From Microbulbifer sp. THAF38 (lineage in GTDB: Bacteria > Pseudomonadota > Gammaproteobacteria > Pseudomonadales > Cellvibrionaceae): DNA of 64,000 nucleotides. How positions within the stretch are numbered: position 1 is the stretch's first letter; each line of letters opens with the position of its first letter. The position numbers and the translations under genes are program-made. The stretch spans positions 1,499,001 to 1,563,000 of the forward strand of contig NZ_CP045369.1 in NCBI RefSeq assembly GCF_009363535.1, read 5' to 3'. Positions 45,194-57,853 of this stretch are shown here, piece after piece. The notes below the pieces were generated by a model. It was not told the origin of the DNA. It was given only the letters and a program-made list of their open reading frames with translations, and searched no databases.

Positions 45194-46129
45194 TTAATCT
45201 ATCCACACCCTTGTATAAACTCGTTTTTGGTCGGGAGTGTCGATAAACTCATCACGGTCGTGCAGAACTCTGGTGTTGTCAATAAAAATCATGTCGCCAG
45301 AATTCATATAAAAACTAACGACATTTTCTTCATTGTTGAGCTCTCCATCTAGCATATCCAGTGCCTGAAGTACTTCTGGTGTTAGAGGCTTATCCACGCG
45401 TTGGTGGCCTTTTTCTATCCAGTAGCGCATATAGCGAATGGAAAGTCTTCCATTGACATAACTGAAAATTGGGAAGTGATTGTTTAGAATATTTTGGAGA
45501 TCTTTGTCGCTTCCTGGTGTGACAAGGTCTCGAATGTAATTGTTGTAGAGTAGCTCCAGTTGCTGAGGAGCACTTTCCTCGAGATTTTTATGCACCTGAG
45601 CAGCAGAAACTACTTTGGACTTGCCACCCTCAATGGCTGGAGTAATACAGCAGAGCCCGAGGATATTTGGCTGTATTGCTCGTTGCGAGCTATCCGTGTG
45701 CACACCAGTTGCCGCGTTGGTCTGAGAGACAGGAATGGCTTCCTCTTTATAGCTTCTACCGGTATCTAGAATACCGTAGAGTCTGCCATAGGTGTCGATA
45801 GTTTGTCCCATTGCCAGGCTTAGATTCAGGAACAGAAGGTTTAGTGTTTTCTGGTCAAAACCTTCGACACCCTGAATCCAGGTTATACCACTTCCCTCTT
45901 GCACTTCATGTTTGATCTTGTAAGCAAGTTGATCGAACTGAGGCGTGGAAACGGAATCGGCTCGCAAAGCTTGTATGGGGTCCTCTTGTCCTTTGGACCA
46001 CTCTTGGAGAGCTTTGATTTCTGCTTGCCAATTGACAGGCCAGCTAAATTTCCAGTTGGATTTTGCCGTCATCTCCGAAGCTGCCCACGCTTGTGCGCGG
46101 ACAGCTTCGGCTGGTGCCATTTCAATCAT
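45194..46129 (-). CDS. TauD/TfdA-family 2-oxoglutarate-dependent dioxygenase
   Basis: A 311-residue Fe(II)/2-oxoglutarate oxygenase. The HxD iron motif is in GVHTDSS (about 142-148), the distal histidine in RVLHDRDEF (about 285-293) and the 2-oxoglutarate arginine in RVYTRVW near the C-terminus. The N-terminal 40 residues are less conserved. It is the second gene after a methyltransferase with an 8-bp overlap, so the two act together. The substrate is unknown; similar enzymes hydroxylate small molecules or amino acids, sometimes in natural-product pathways. Confidence 0.85.
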   Translation of the reverse strand: MIEMAPAEAVRAQAWAASEMTAKSNWKFSWPVNWQAEIKALQEWSKGQEDPIQALRADSVSTPQFDQLAYKIKHEVQEGSGITWIQGVEGFDQKTLNLLFLNLSLAMGQTIDTYGRLYGILDTGRSYKEEAIPVSQTNAATGVHTDSSQRAIQPNILGLCCITPAIEGGKSKVVSAAQVHKNLEESAPQQLELLYNNYIRDLVTPGSDKDLQNILNNHFPIFSYVNGRLSIRYMRYWIEKGHQRVDKPLTPEVLQALDMLDGELNNEENVVSFYMNSGDMIFIDNTRVLHDRDEFIDTPDQKRVYTRVWID

Positions 46130-46892
46130 TTGCTTTTACCTTAAACAATACATGCAGAGGGTAGCCCTTCAGTGGGCTGAAAAATTCAGGGTCAAAAGCT
46201 AGGTGCTTATCGGTTACGGCTAACTCTTTTACTTCGGGCATACTATTAAAGCCGGCTTGTGTCAGGGCTTCGAAATAGTGCGCAAAGGTTTTATGAACAC
46301 ATCGAACAGATACAGGAATGCCATCTCTGCGCCAGATTTTTCCCTCGAAGGTTTGATTAATGCCATCAAGATAGGATTTATCGCCATGCTCAAAATAAAA
46401 TGGAGGGGTTTCTTCCCTCATAAACGGAAGACAAGGATGAGGGACAGTGAAGACGAAAGTGCCACCAGGAATTAATAGTGAGCGTACTTTACTCATTACC
46501 TGAGTCATTTCTTCGATGGTTAGGTAATTGAAGAGGAAAACCGCAATCGCTTTATCGAATCTGGTTTTTGGGAATTGGTTAAATGTAACCGCATTACCCT
46601 CTGTATAGCTTGCATTAAACAGCTTTAGTTCCTTGGCCATCGTTTGTGCCTGGGAAATCATTTCAGCTGAAGAGTCAATACCAAAAATAGACTTGGCACC
46701 GGCTTCCAGTAGCATGCGTGATACGTAGCCTTCGCCGCAGCCAAAGTCCAGTATATCCTGGTCAGTGATCTCGCCCAGAGCCTCTAAGACGCGAGGTCTT
46801 GCAGTGAAATCACTTAACAGTACTTTTTCAGACCTGAGCCAATTGGTAGCTTGCGCGTTGTAAATTGTCTCAGTTGAGATAGGTTGGTTCAT
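46122..46892 (-). CDS. Class I SAM-dependent methyltransferase
   Basis: A 256-residue methyltransferase with the SAM motif ILDFGCGEGYVSRML (about 47-61), the acidic-loop GIDSSAEMI and a post-I PGGTFVFTVPHPC. It belongs with small-molecule methyltransferases, and the substrate is unknown. The gene overlaps the downstream TauD-type dioxygenase by 8 bases. Upstream lies 1.16 kb without genes, so it probably has its own promoter there. Confidence 0.85.
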   Translation of the reverse strand: MNQPISTETIYNAQATNWLRSEKVLLSDFTARPRVLEALGEITDQDILDFGCGEGYVSRMLLEAGAKSIFGIDSSAEMISQAQTMAKELKLFNASYTEGNAVTFNQFPKTRFDKAIAVFLFNYLTIEEMTQVMSKVRSLLIPGGTFVFTVPHPCLPFMREETPPFYFEHGDKSYLDGINQTFEGKIWRRDGIPVSVRCVHKTFAHYFEALTQAGFNSMPEVKELAVTDKHLAFDPEFFSPLKGYPLHVLFKVKAND

Positions 46893-48056
46893 CCTGAGCC
46901 ACTCCTGATGTCTGGCTGATTGATAATTAATCTTTGCTTGATTTTATTGTTTGAGTGTTATATGGCTGTTCGAGCATCTAAATTTAAAGTTCTACCTTCG
47001 ATCCGAAGTTTTTAATACGCTTTTCCTGGGGTAATGACACTAACCAATCATGATTTTTTCTGTTTATTGAGTTTTCAAATTCTCTTTTTAATTGAAAAGT
47101 TAAAGTGATTGGTTGGGCTCTTGGTAAACTGCTAGTGCACATCCTGTGGTTCAGCTCTTATTTTTATGCTTGAAATTTTATGGGTGATTTCAGTATACGA
47201 AGTTGGATTTTTATTGGCAATTGTTAAATTCTTGTTGATTTTCTTTGTGTGTTCTTTTCTTGGTAAAGTTTCAAATAATGTTTTCTCTTGATGGTTATAT
47301 GTTTATACCTATTTTGGGTTAGTTGGTTTTATGGCACCCTAGTATGTTGGGTCTGAATATTTGTTTAAGTGACGTTTGTGAGAAGGCATCCTTCCTGATG
47401 TTCAAAAATATTTTATGAAATATACTTATTTTTTGGTATTACCCTATCAATATTGATGTCTCCTATCGTGAGCTGGCTTGAATTGTTACCTGCAATTGCA
47501 ATAGGCATTTTTTGATTTCGTGTTGATCTTGGTTGATTTGAATCAAGGGGTTGAAATATTTGGTAGGTTAGGTGGGTAATAGTTTTTGGCTGAGTGCTTA
47601 GTTTCAAAAGAAATGTGGTGAATACAAACTAGTTGACTCTTTGGTCTCTCGAGTAGGTGGCATAAACTCAATTCACTTCTTTAAAGTAAGGGAGTGGACG
47701 GTATATCGGTAAAGGTACCCATTCGGCTGGTGGGTTGGGCAGAGTTTATGGGGAGTGACCTGACTTTACTGGCGGTCCACTCTGGGGAAAGCACTATTAG
47801 TGGCAGATTAATAAGCATAGTCCTTACAGGCTATCTTCCGACTATATCTTGACGTTGGGCTACAATCGCTTTTGCGGCTAGTTTCGTTTCTGAAAAGATC
47901 AGGCGTATGGGAAAGCGGTAACTCAAACTGCTTGGGCGGGCATAGGGATAGTGCCCAAACTGCTAGGAGGGATGACCCGACAGAGTTATTGTTGGAGCCA
48001 TGCAATTTCATGTTTCTCGTGCCAAAATTATAGTTCTTTGAGCCGTAAGTGGATCA
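46893..48056. other. Long AT-rich stretch with a GC-richer block at 47.6-48.0 kb
   Basis: 1164 bp without a convincing gene. Most of it is very AT-rich. The last 400 bp (about 47640-48010) have a different, GC-richer composition and several inverted repeats (see 47692-47782; TTGGGC/GCCCAA near 47931-47957). Short frames exist at 47413 and 47808 on the minus strand but look non-coding. It may be a decayed element or hold non-coding RNA. Confidence 0.5.
47692..47782 (+). ncRNA. Candidate structured RNA element
   Basis: A nested set of inverted repeats: GAGTGGAC (47692-47699) with GTCCACTC (47775-47782), GTAAAG (47709-47714) with CTTTAC (47764-47769), and ACCCA (47717-47721) with TGGGT (47731-47735). 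This is a plausible three-stem fold about 275 bp upstream of the L7/L12-like gene. Identity is unknown and the strand is assumed from the downstream gene. Confidence 0.3.
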
Positions 48057-48302
48057 ATGATGGAATTGGAAAAAGATGTAATTGATGCAATTGAAAATGG
48101 CGAAATGATTCAAGCCATGAAATTGTTGCGTGAATCCAAGAAGGTTGACCTAAAAGAAGCAAAAATCATCGTTAATACTTATGTGCGTGAGAAAAATATA
48201 CAATCCCCTCCCTCGGAAATACCTGGTCGCGCAGGATTAATCGGACTGTTGCTTATATTGGCGATCACGGGGTACCTGGCTTTTGGTCTTGGTGCTGGCT
48301 AG
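48057..48302 (+). CDS. L7/L12 C-terminal-like small membrane protein
   Basis: An 81-residue protein. Residues about 6-46 resemble the C-terminal domain of ribosomal protein L7/L12, with the helical LLRESKKVDLKEAKIIVNTYV core, and a C-terminal membrane helix (LIGLLLILAITGYLAF) follows. Small L7/L12-like proteins of unknown function exist in proteobacteria; here the membrane tail is a notable addition. It could dock a membrane partner to ribosome- or chaperone-like factors, but that is inference. It follows a long gene-free region. Confidence 0.65.
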   Translation: MMELEKDVIDAIENGEMIQAMKLLRESKKVDLKEAKIIVNTYVREKNIQSPPSEIPGRAGLIGLLLILAITGYLAFGLGAG

Positions 48303-48524
48303 CGCCCTAGTTTTAGTACTACTTTGAACCTGTTATTTCTCTACTTGACCGAAATAAGGTTGTCAGCTAGCCGTAGCATTCTTTCCTGAATGCTATTGTT
48401 TATCCTATCTAGAAAATCGGACATCTAGACTTTGGTTTGCTCCTGAATATTTAGAATACCTTTATATCTATTAAAGATTGTTTTAAAGCATTGCTACTGT
48501 TACCTGCTGTTTGGAATATTAACA

Positions 48525-49874
48525 ATGGCTGCAACCCTTATTGACTCCCAAGTCTTTTCTGGTCTCTTTAGTTCTCCAGCAATGAGTGAGATATTTTCGG
48601 ATCGGCAAAGAGTCCAATACTATCTGGATGTGGAAGCCGCCTTAGCCAGGGTTCAGGCACGACTTGGCATTATTCCTGAAGAGGCGGCTGATGAGATTTG
48701 CAGACATTGCCATACCGAAGAAATTGACCTCAAGCGATTAAAATCTCAAACAGAATTGATCGGCTATCCGGTCTTGGGGGTTGTACAGCAGTTAGTTGAG
48801 CGCTGTAGTGATGGTCTTGGTCAGTGGTGTCACTGGGGCACTACAACCCAGGATATTACCGATACCGCGACCGTATTACAGATTCGCGCGGCAATGGAGC
48901 TGGTGGAAACCGAAGTAGATGCGATCGCCGATGCACTGGCAACCCTGGCCAAGGATTACAGGGACACGCCAATGGTGGCTCGCAGTAACCTTCAGCAAGC
49001 TGTGCCAATTACCTTTGGCTATAAGGCGGCAGTCTGGCTAGCTGGTTTCCACAGGCACCAGCAGCGACTTGGGGAGATTAAGAAGCGCGCTTTTGTGGGG
49101 GAGTTTGGTGGTGCAGCGGGTAATTTGGCTTCTTTAGGAGAGCAGGGCCTTCTAGTGCAGGCTGGTCTTATGGAGGAACTCAGCCTGGGTAAACCCCTGA
49201 TTGCCTGGCACACCATGCGCGACAGGATTGCTGAAGTTGCTTGCCTGTTGGGTCTGATTACCGGCACATTGGGAAAAATAGCCCTAGATATCAAGTTGAT
49301 GGCACAGACAGAAATTGGAGAGGTTACGGAACCCTTTACCTCAGGGCGAGGAGCTTCCAGTACTATGCCGCAAAAACACAACCCCGTCTCTTCGGTGTAT
49401 ATCAGTGGAATAGTACCCATTGTGCGGCAGCAGGTGGCGGCTTTACTGAATGCAATGGAAGAGGATCACGAGCGAGCGACAGGTACCTGGGAGATTGAAT
49501 GGGTGGTTCTTCCTGAGATCTTCTGTTTATCTGCTGCTGCTTTGGCACAAGCTAGGTTTGCTTTAAGTGGTCTCAATGTGCACCCAGAAAATATGTTGCG
49601 AAATTTAGAAATGACGGGGGGGCTGGTCTCTTCTGAAGCAGTGATGATGGGACTAGGACCCAAGCTTGGCCGTGAAAAAGCCCACGATCTGGTTTACAAA
49701 ATTTGTTGCAAAGCAATGGAGACTGGTCGCCCTTTTGCTGACCTCTTAAAAGAAAATGCTGAGATAACTGGGGTTTTAAGCGGCAGTGAAGTGGATCATT
49801 TAATCAATCCCAATAATTATCTGGGACTCTGCGGTAAGATGGTGGACCAGACATTGGCCAGGCAAGATAAGTGA
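48525..49874 (+). CDS. Fumarase/aspartase superfamily lyase (carboxymuconate cycloisomerase/adenylosuccinate lyase-like)
   Basis: A 449-residue lyase. The superfamily signature SSTMPQKHNP (with the catalytic-serine loop) is at about 280-289, and the earlier GTTTQDITDTA and RSNLQQAVPITFGYK segments match the PcaB/CMLE branch. It is not a housekeeping purB by sequence feel. It overlaps by one base with an NTF2-like gene. The substrate is unknown: carboxymuconate, an aspartate-derived adduct or an unusual amino-acid intermediate are possibilities. Confidence 0.85.
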   Translation: MAATLIDSQVFSGLFSSPAMSEIFSDRQRVQYYLDVEAALARVQARLGIIPEEAADEICRHCHTEEIDLKRLKSQTELIGYPVLGVVQQLVERCSDGLGQWCHWGTTTQDITDTATVLQIRAAMELVETEVDAIADALATLAKDYRDTPMVARSNLQQAVPITFGYKAAVWLAGFHRHQQRLGEIKKRAFVGEFGGAAGNLASLGEQGLLVQAGLMEELSLGKPLIAWHTMRDRIAEVACLLGLITGTLGKIALDIKLMAQTEIGEVTEPFTSGRGASSTMPQKHNPVSSVYISGIVPIVRQQVAALLNAMEEDHERATGTWEIEWVVLPEIFCLSAAALAQARFALSGLNVHPENMLRNLEMTGGLVSSEAVMMGLGPKLGREKAHDLVYKICCKAMETGRPFADLLKENAEITGVLSGSEVDHLINPNNYLGLCGKMVDQTLARQDK

Positions 49875-50287
49875 TGAGTAAAACGATATGTATTGGGAAG
49901 ACTGAGCAGCTCTGTTACCAATATATAGCTGCTGTAGAGCAGGGTAACTTGGAAGCATTACTGGCGCTTTTCACTCCAAATGCATCCGTATACTCTCCAA
50001 TTTTTGGGGAGTGCTCTGTGAAGAGTTTTTACTCTTATATTTTTCACTCAATCAGCAACCGTACAATGGTTTTGAGAAATATACTTTATGGTGGGATGAA
50101 GACCAATCAGGTTGCCATTTATCTTAGCTATACCCGATCGGTAGAGGGGAGAGATCCAGCCACAATTGATGTAGTGGATCTCTTTGATTTCACTGATGAC
50201 TTTAGTGCTTTTTCATCTGTGAAAATTATCTATGATACCGCTCCAATACATGGAGACTTTGTACATCCAATAAATATGCCACAGTAA
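49874..50287 (+). CDS. NTF2/SnoaL-like protein
   Basis: A 137-residue cone-shaped alpha+beta fold protein with the typical YIAAVEQGNLEALLALFTPNASVYSP start (shown here only in part) and a C-terminal VVDLFDFTDDFSAFSSVKIIYD strand pair. The ATG at 49874 overlaps the lyase stop (TGATG), so the two are translationally coupled. SnoaL-like proteins include isomerases, cyclases and non-catalytic binding proteins. A partner role with the lyase is likely. Confidence 0.8.
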   Translation: MSKTICIGKTEQLCYQYIAAVEQGNLEALLALFTPNASVYSPIFGECSVKSFYSYIFHSISNRTMVLRNILYGGMKTNQVAIYLSYTRSVEGRDPATIDVVDLFDFTDDFSAFSSVKIIYDTAPIHGDFVHPINMPQ

Positions 50288-50337
50288 TCCAAAGCTATTC
50301 CTTGAATCTCAAATGTTGGCACTATTAACGGTAATAT

Positions 50338-53466
<3,129 letters not shown>

Positions 53467-54254
53467 CTGATAACCACTAAATTATTCATTTTATGTAACC
53501 CTTCTAAGGCCCTTGGGGGGCAAGAAAGTTTCTTTTGAGGAGGTTCGGCCCACTGTGACTCAAAGGTCAAAGCATAATTTTCTGACTCAACCGTTATCTA
53601 TAGGGTTATCTTTTCTTGAAAGACTTGATCAAGCCTGTCACTCCCCCTCGATATTGTCTGGAGCTCTCATAGACCAGAAACCTTTGTTGGCCTTTAGTCA
53701 TTTTTACACTTGAGATGTGCCGACCTGAGACAAGTAAGCCGTTGTTCAAACCTTTATAAGAACGCATGAGTCATCTTCGTATTACTCAATCTGTTGAAAT
53801 AAATAATGCTGTCATAACTGACAGACAGAAATAATTAATTGTTATTTATGTGCGCCGCTGGATTGGTATCACTTTGGGACTGAAAAAATCTGGATAATTT
53901 TGGCGGCCGCTGAATTCTGATAGGCATACTGAGCGGTGAAATTAGAGTATGCTGGCACCTACGTACCTATACAAATAATAAGCGATTGGTGCGATCAAGG
54001 ACATTGACCCTGCCCATCACTCTCCGTGGTGTATCGGGATGTTGAGGCAGAGGTATCAGGAAGAGATAAAAGCCGGCGATAGTAGCTTCTTATAGTAGTT
54101 TCTTACTGTACTCCGGCATCCACTGGCCTGGCCAGTTTTCACCCCACAATATCAAGCTGACTTTTTGCGAAAGGGACTCACTTTTTTGGCGCTTCAAGGA
54201 CATTGAGAGAAGGCCAATGCGGCAACTTTTCGTGTAAAAGTGTATGGAGAAAAA
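53467..54254. other. Gene-free stretch between divergent secreted-enzyme genes
   Basis: The 788 bp between the multidomain enzyme and ceramidase genes hold no credible gene. AAGAAAGTTTCTT (about 53522) is a palindrome. The two genes start in opposite directions, so both promoters are presumably here. Confidence 0.5.
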
Positions 54255-56339
54255 ATGAAGAAAATAATAATTCGGTGGTATGCCGCATTTTTTATGCTGC
54301 TTGGGTACACCCCCTTTGCGCTTAGCGCGGAATGGCTTTTGGGTGCAGGTAAATATGACATCACTGGCCCAGCAGCCGATGTGGGTATGGTTGGTTACGG
54401 CGAAACCAGTCAGACCACCAAGGGAATCCATAGCCGCCTATGGTCCCGTGCATTTGTGATTGCCAATGCACAGGATAGTGAGCGCCTGGTGTTTGTCTCT
54501 GCCGATTTACAGGGGATTCCCCAGGGGGTTAAACAGGGAGTAATTGCCAAACTTAAGAGCAAATATGGCAACAGCCGCTATACCGACGAGAACGTTATGC
54601 TCACGGCTACCCATACACATGTTGGGCCCGGTGGTTACGATCATTATGTGATGTTAAACATGAGCGCGCTTGGCTATGCGGAGGATAACTACAACGCGAT
54701 CGTTGAAGGTATCTACCAATCAATAGTTTCTGCGAATAATGGTTTGGCAGAGGGTGACATTTATCTGGAGCAGGGCACATTGCTTAACACCAGTATCAAT
54801 CGAAACCCGGAGCCATATGCGCAAAATCCGGATGCCGAGGACTATCAATACGATACCAATAAAACCATGACCCAGCTCAAGCTGGTGAATGCCAATAATG
54901 AAGCTCTAGGTATTATTAACTGGTTTGCGGTGCACAATGTTTCACTCGGTACCAGCCAGCGTCAGCTGAGTAGTGATCACAAGGGCGCTGCCAGTTATTT
55001 ATTTGAACAGTGGGCAGCAAGCCAGGTGGATACCACAGGGAGTTTTGTCGCAGCCTTTGCCAATAGTAATTTGGGTGATGCTTCCCCCAATATTTGTGGC
55101 CCAGGAGATGGTTGTGGCTCTAGCGAGTATGAGAGCCTTGTGTTGGCTGCAGAAAAACAAGTAACTAAGGCTAAGTCTCTCTACAGTGCTTCCGGCAGTA
55201 AATTATTAAACGATCTCGATTACCGTCACCAGTATATTTATTTTCCCGGTTATACCGTAGCTGGAGAATATACCGGCGAAGGGCAGCAGAATATATGTGA
55301 GGGCGCCGTGGGCTGGTCATTTACTGCCGGTTCCTCCTGGGATGGCCCTAGTGGGATCGATGGTATCTTCGAGGGTATGTCTGTTGAAAATGAGGGCACC
55401 GAGTGGGATCGTAGTGAGAGCTTGTTCGAATCCGTGATCAGTGGTTTCCCGCTTTTTGGGCTGATGAATGCTTTCTCCGCTGCTGCGGTTTACGAGGATA
55501 CACAGGACGATCCCTGCCAATATCCCAAGCCCACTTTTGTTGAGCGCAAAGTGATTGGACAGGAGTTGTATACCCCCTATCTGCCATTCCAGATGTTCCG
55601 TATCGGCTCTCTGGTCCTGGTCGCCGCACCGGGTGAAATGACTACTATGGCCGGTCGCCGTTTACAGGAGCAAGTATTGTCCGCGATGCAAGGTCACGGT
55701 ATTTCTACCGTGGTTATTGCCGGTCTGGCCAATGCTTATACCGGTTATGTCACCACTCATGAAGAGTTTGACCGCCAGCACTACGAAGGTGGGCATACCA
55801 TCTATGGCCCCAACACCCTAGCGGCTTACCAACAGATTTACACGGAAATGGCCGATGCCATGAACAATGATTTGGCGGTCGATGCTGGACCGACACCGGC
55901 GGATTTATCCGATGACCAGATCATACATGTCATTGGTGTGGTCTACGATGACAAGCGCCTATGGGAATCCTTTGGGCAGGTTTGGGATGATGTGCGTAAC
56001 AGCTATTCCGTTGGCGATACCGTCTCCGCAAGCTTCCGCTCCGGCCACCCACGCAATAATCTCAGAACCGGGGGCACTTTTATCGAAGTGCAGCGCAAGG
56101 TAAATGGTAACTGGGAAACCTATCTTACTGATAATGACCTGGATACCCGTTTTATCTGGACGCGAGATACTGCGGTGGACTGTTTAGCTTGCTCTTTTGC
56201 CGAGGGTCAGTGGGTGATCGGTGAGGATACCCCAGCGGGTACCTATCGCATCAAACACAAAGGTAACTGGAAGAGCGGTTGGAGCGGTAAAATCACGAGT
56301 TACAGCGGAAAGTCCAGCAGTTTTACTGTGAATAAATAA
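54255..56339 (+). CDS. Neutral ceramidase
   Basis: A 694-residue secreted amidase that cleaves ceramide to sphingosine and fatty acid. It has a signal peptide (MKKIIIRWYAAFFMLLG, cleaved near SAEW). Ceramidase-family motifs include the zinc-linked TATHTHVGPGGYDHY (about 112-126), the nucleophile region NLGDASPNI (about 269-277), PGEMTTMAGRR and GLANAYTGYVTTHEEF. A C-terminal immunoglobulin-like domain follows. The ATG at 54255 has a GGAG site. The substrate may be host or algal sphingolipid. Confidence 0.93.
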   Translation: MKKIIIRWYAAFFMLLGYTPFALSAEWLLGAGKYDITGPAADVGMVGYGETSQTTKGIHSRLWSRAFVIANAQDSERLVFVSADLQGIPQGVKQGVIAKLKSKYGNSRYTDENVMLTATHTHVGPGGYDHYVMLNMSALGYAEDNYNAIVEGIYQSIVSANNGLAEGDIYLEQGTLLNTSINRNPEPYAQNPDAEDYQYDTNKTMTQLKLVNANNEALGIINWFAVHNVSLGTSQRQLSSDHKGAASYLFEQWAASQVDTTGSFVAAFANSNLGDASPNICGPGDGCGSSEYESLVLAAEKQVTKAKSLYSASGSKLLNDLDYRHQYIYFPGYTVAGEYTGEGQQNICEGAVGWSFTAGSSWDGPSGIDGIFEGMSVENEGTEWDRSESLFESVISGFPLFGLMNAFSAAAVYEDTQDDPCQYPKPTFVERKVIGQELYTPYLPFQMFRIGSLVLVAAPGEMTTMAGRRLQEQVLSAMQGHGISTVVIAGLANAYTGYVTTHEEFDRQHYEGGHTIYGPNTLAAYQQIYTEMADAMNNDLAVDAGPTPADLSDDQIIHVIGVVYDDKRLWESFGQVWDDVRNSYSVGDTVSASFRSGHPRNNLRTGGTFIEVQRKVNGNWETYLTDNDLDTRFIWTRDTAVDCLACSFAEGQWVIGEDTPAGTYRIKHKGNWKSGWSGKITSYSGKSSSFTVNK

Positions 56340-56362
56340 GTCAGTAAGGCTCACTCAAATCC

Positions 56363-56396
56363 CCAGAAAGCAGGCCGTGGGAACGGCCTGCTCTGG
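56363..56396 (+). terminator. Hairpin after ceramidase gene
   Basis: A 9-bp stem GCAGGCCGT and ACGGCCTGC with a GGGA loop, extended by CCAGA/TCTGG after two bulged bases. There is no T-run. It lies between the convergent ceramidase and dehalogenase genes. Confidence 0.6.
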
Positions 56397-56432
56397 AGAG
56401 AACTATTTGCAATTCTTCCCTTTCATCGCTTT

Positions 56433-57353
56433 TTATTGGGCCGGTACCTTTTGTAGTTGAAAGTGGGCTAGGGCCTTTTCAGCAATTTCCTTGCCATACT
56501 CCTGTACGAAATGACCGGCCTCTTCAACTTTGAGAGGTTTCGGGCAGTTTTTGATGGTGCTCCTCAGCATTGCCATTACTTTTTCACCGAGCACGGCATC
56601 TCGCATTCCAATCGCCATAAAGCTATCGCCTTCCCAGTTACTGGACCAGAACTCCCTGGCTCTAAGCCCCAGTTCCGCACCCTCCATACCGGGATCAACC
56701 GGCACAATCGAAGGGAAACGGCGGACTCCAGCCTTATAGCGGTTGTCTGGGAAGGGCGCATCATAAGCGACTATATCCAAGAGATTAACTTCAGATCTGG
56801 CATCATTGGCGATCAGTCCACCCACCGGGATTTCTGGAACACTGACAGAGAAGTTTCTCCAGTGGTAAAAACCTTCAGAGGCACCATCCCCGGCTGCAAT
56901 CGCGGTATTCATTACCAATAAACGAGTAGATCTACCAGGCATATCCATAGGGAGGGTGAGTCCCAGTAGGCCGCCCCAATCCTGGCAAACCAAAGTGATA
57001 TTTTTAAGGTTCAGGTGCTCAATCAGTTGTATCAGACTGTTTCGATGGAAGTTAAAGGTATAGACCTTGTCATCCACAGGCTTGTCTGAACGACCAAAAC
57101 CAAAGAGATCCGGGGCAACTACCCGATGCCCGGCTTCAACAAATACTGGAATCATTTTGCGGTATAAATAGCTCCAGCTTGGCTCTCCGTGCAGGCACAG
57201 GAATGTCGTTTCCGCACTGGAGTTTCCTTCATCAATATAGGCCATGCGCATGGAATCGTAGCCATCCAGGCTATCGATATAATGAGGTTGGTAGGGAAAA
57301 CCAGGCAGAATGGAGAAGCGTTCTTCGGGAGTTCTTAATCGCTCAATAGACAT
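56433..57353 (-). CDS. Haloalkane dehalogenase (DhlA-type)
   Basis: A 306-residue alpha/beta hydrolase closely following DhlA: LHGEPSWSYLYRKMIPVF (oxyanion and substrate), CQDWGGLLGLTLP (nucleophile Asp with a halide-binding Trp), GFYHWRN (second halide Trp in the cap), AIGMRDAVLG (catalytic Asp) and EEAGHFVQEYG (catalytic His). It is therefore likely able to hydrolyse haloalkanes, though the natural substrate is unknown. The ATG at 57353 has GAGGG upstream; an in-frame extension further upstream has no family match. Confidence 0.88.
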   Translation of the reverse strand: MSIERLRTPEERFSILPGFPYQPHYIDSLDGYDSMRMAYIDEGNSSAETTFLCLHGEPSWSYLYRKMIPVFVEAGHRVVAPDLFGFGRSDKPVDDKVYTFNFHRNSLIQLIEHLNLKNITLVCQDWGGLLGLTLPMDMPGRSTRLLVMNTAIAAGDGASEGFYHWRNFSVSVPEIPVGGLIANDARSEVNLLDIVAYDAPFPDNRYKAGVRRFPSIVPVDPGMEGAELGLRAREFWSSNWEGDSFMAIGMRDAVLGEKVMAMLRSTIKNCPKPLKVEEAGHFVQEYGKEIAEKALAHFQLQKVPAQ

Positions 57354-57853
57354 AGATAACCCTCTTTTATTAAAAAGTTGGTAAGTGGTCTTATGCTGTG
57401 AATCCTCGACGTTCAACCATAGCCTAATAAATAGGCTGAATAAAGTTGACAAGGTGTATAAATGGTTCCTTAGAGTTTTAAATACACTGGTTTCGAAAAT
57501 TTAATCTCCTGCTGGAAAGGACCATTCCCATGATTTTGATCTTTATAATTTGAATAGAGATTAAGGACTGGCGATTTTCATTATTAACTGCCAGCTTACT
57601 TGCCATATTAAAAATATGGCTCTCTCATCTAAAAATACATGCATGGCGAGCTCCAGGAAGGGATCTGCTGTAGCTATCTATCTACAAGTTACCATTCACT
57701 GCCCTGGGTCTTCCGGCATTCCGGCATACCTGCGGGTCAATTGACCTGATAGATCTGATTACCTGAACGAGCAAAGAGGTGTTGTATAGTACACCCAATA
57801 TCAGCCCCCATAACCGGGGGCTAATCAGTTCATAATTTAGGTAGTGAGACAAG
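57354..57853. other. Gene-free stretch with a GC-rich hairpin before DUF4442 gene
   Basis: A 7-bp stem AGCCCCC and GGGGGCT with a 6-base loop lies at 57803-57822, about 30 bp before the next gene, so it may be in that gene's leader. The remainder is AT-rich with no gene. Confidence 0.55.

Noticed and set aside
47413..47607. Minus-strand frame of 64 codons
   Set aside because: No ribosome site, no recognisable domain, and very AT-rich; treated as non-coding.
47808..48011. Minus-strand frame of 67 codons
   Set aside because: Composition and lack of any motif make it look spurious; the block may instead be a decayed element.
53900..53925. GCGGCCGC followed closely by GAATTC, resembling a cloning linker
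   Set aside because: Two short restriction sites a few bases apart can occur by chance in 64 kb, and no vector-like sequence flanks them.
54090..54431. Minus-strand frame ending in a WGENWPGQWMPEYS-like stretch
   Set aside because: It overlaps the ceramidase signal region on the other strand; the tail looks vaguely like a mobile-element protein but there is no full domain.
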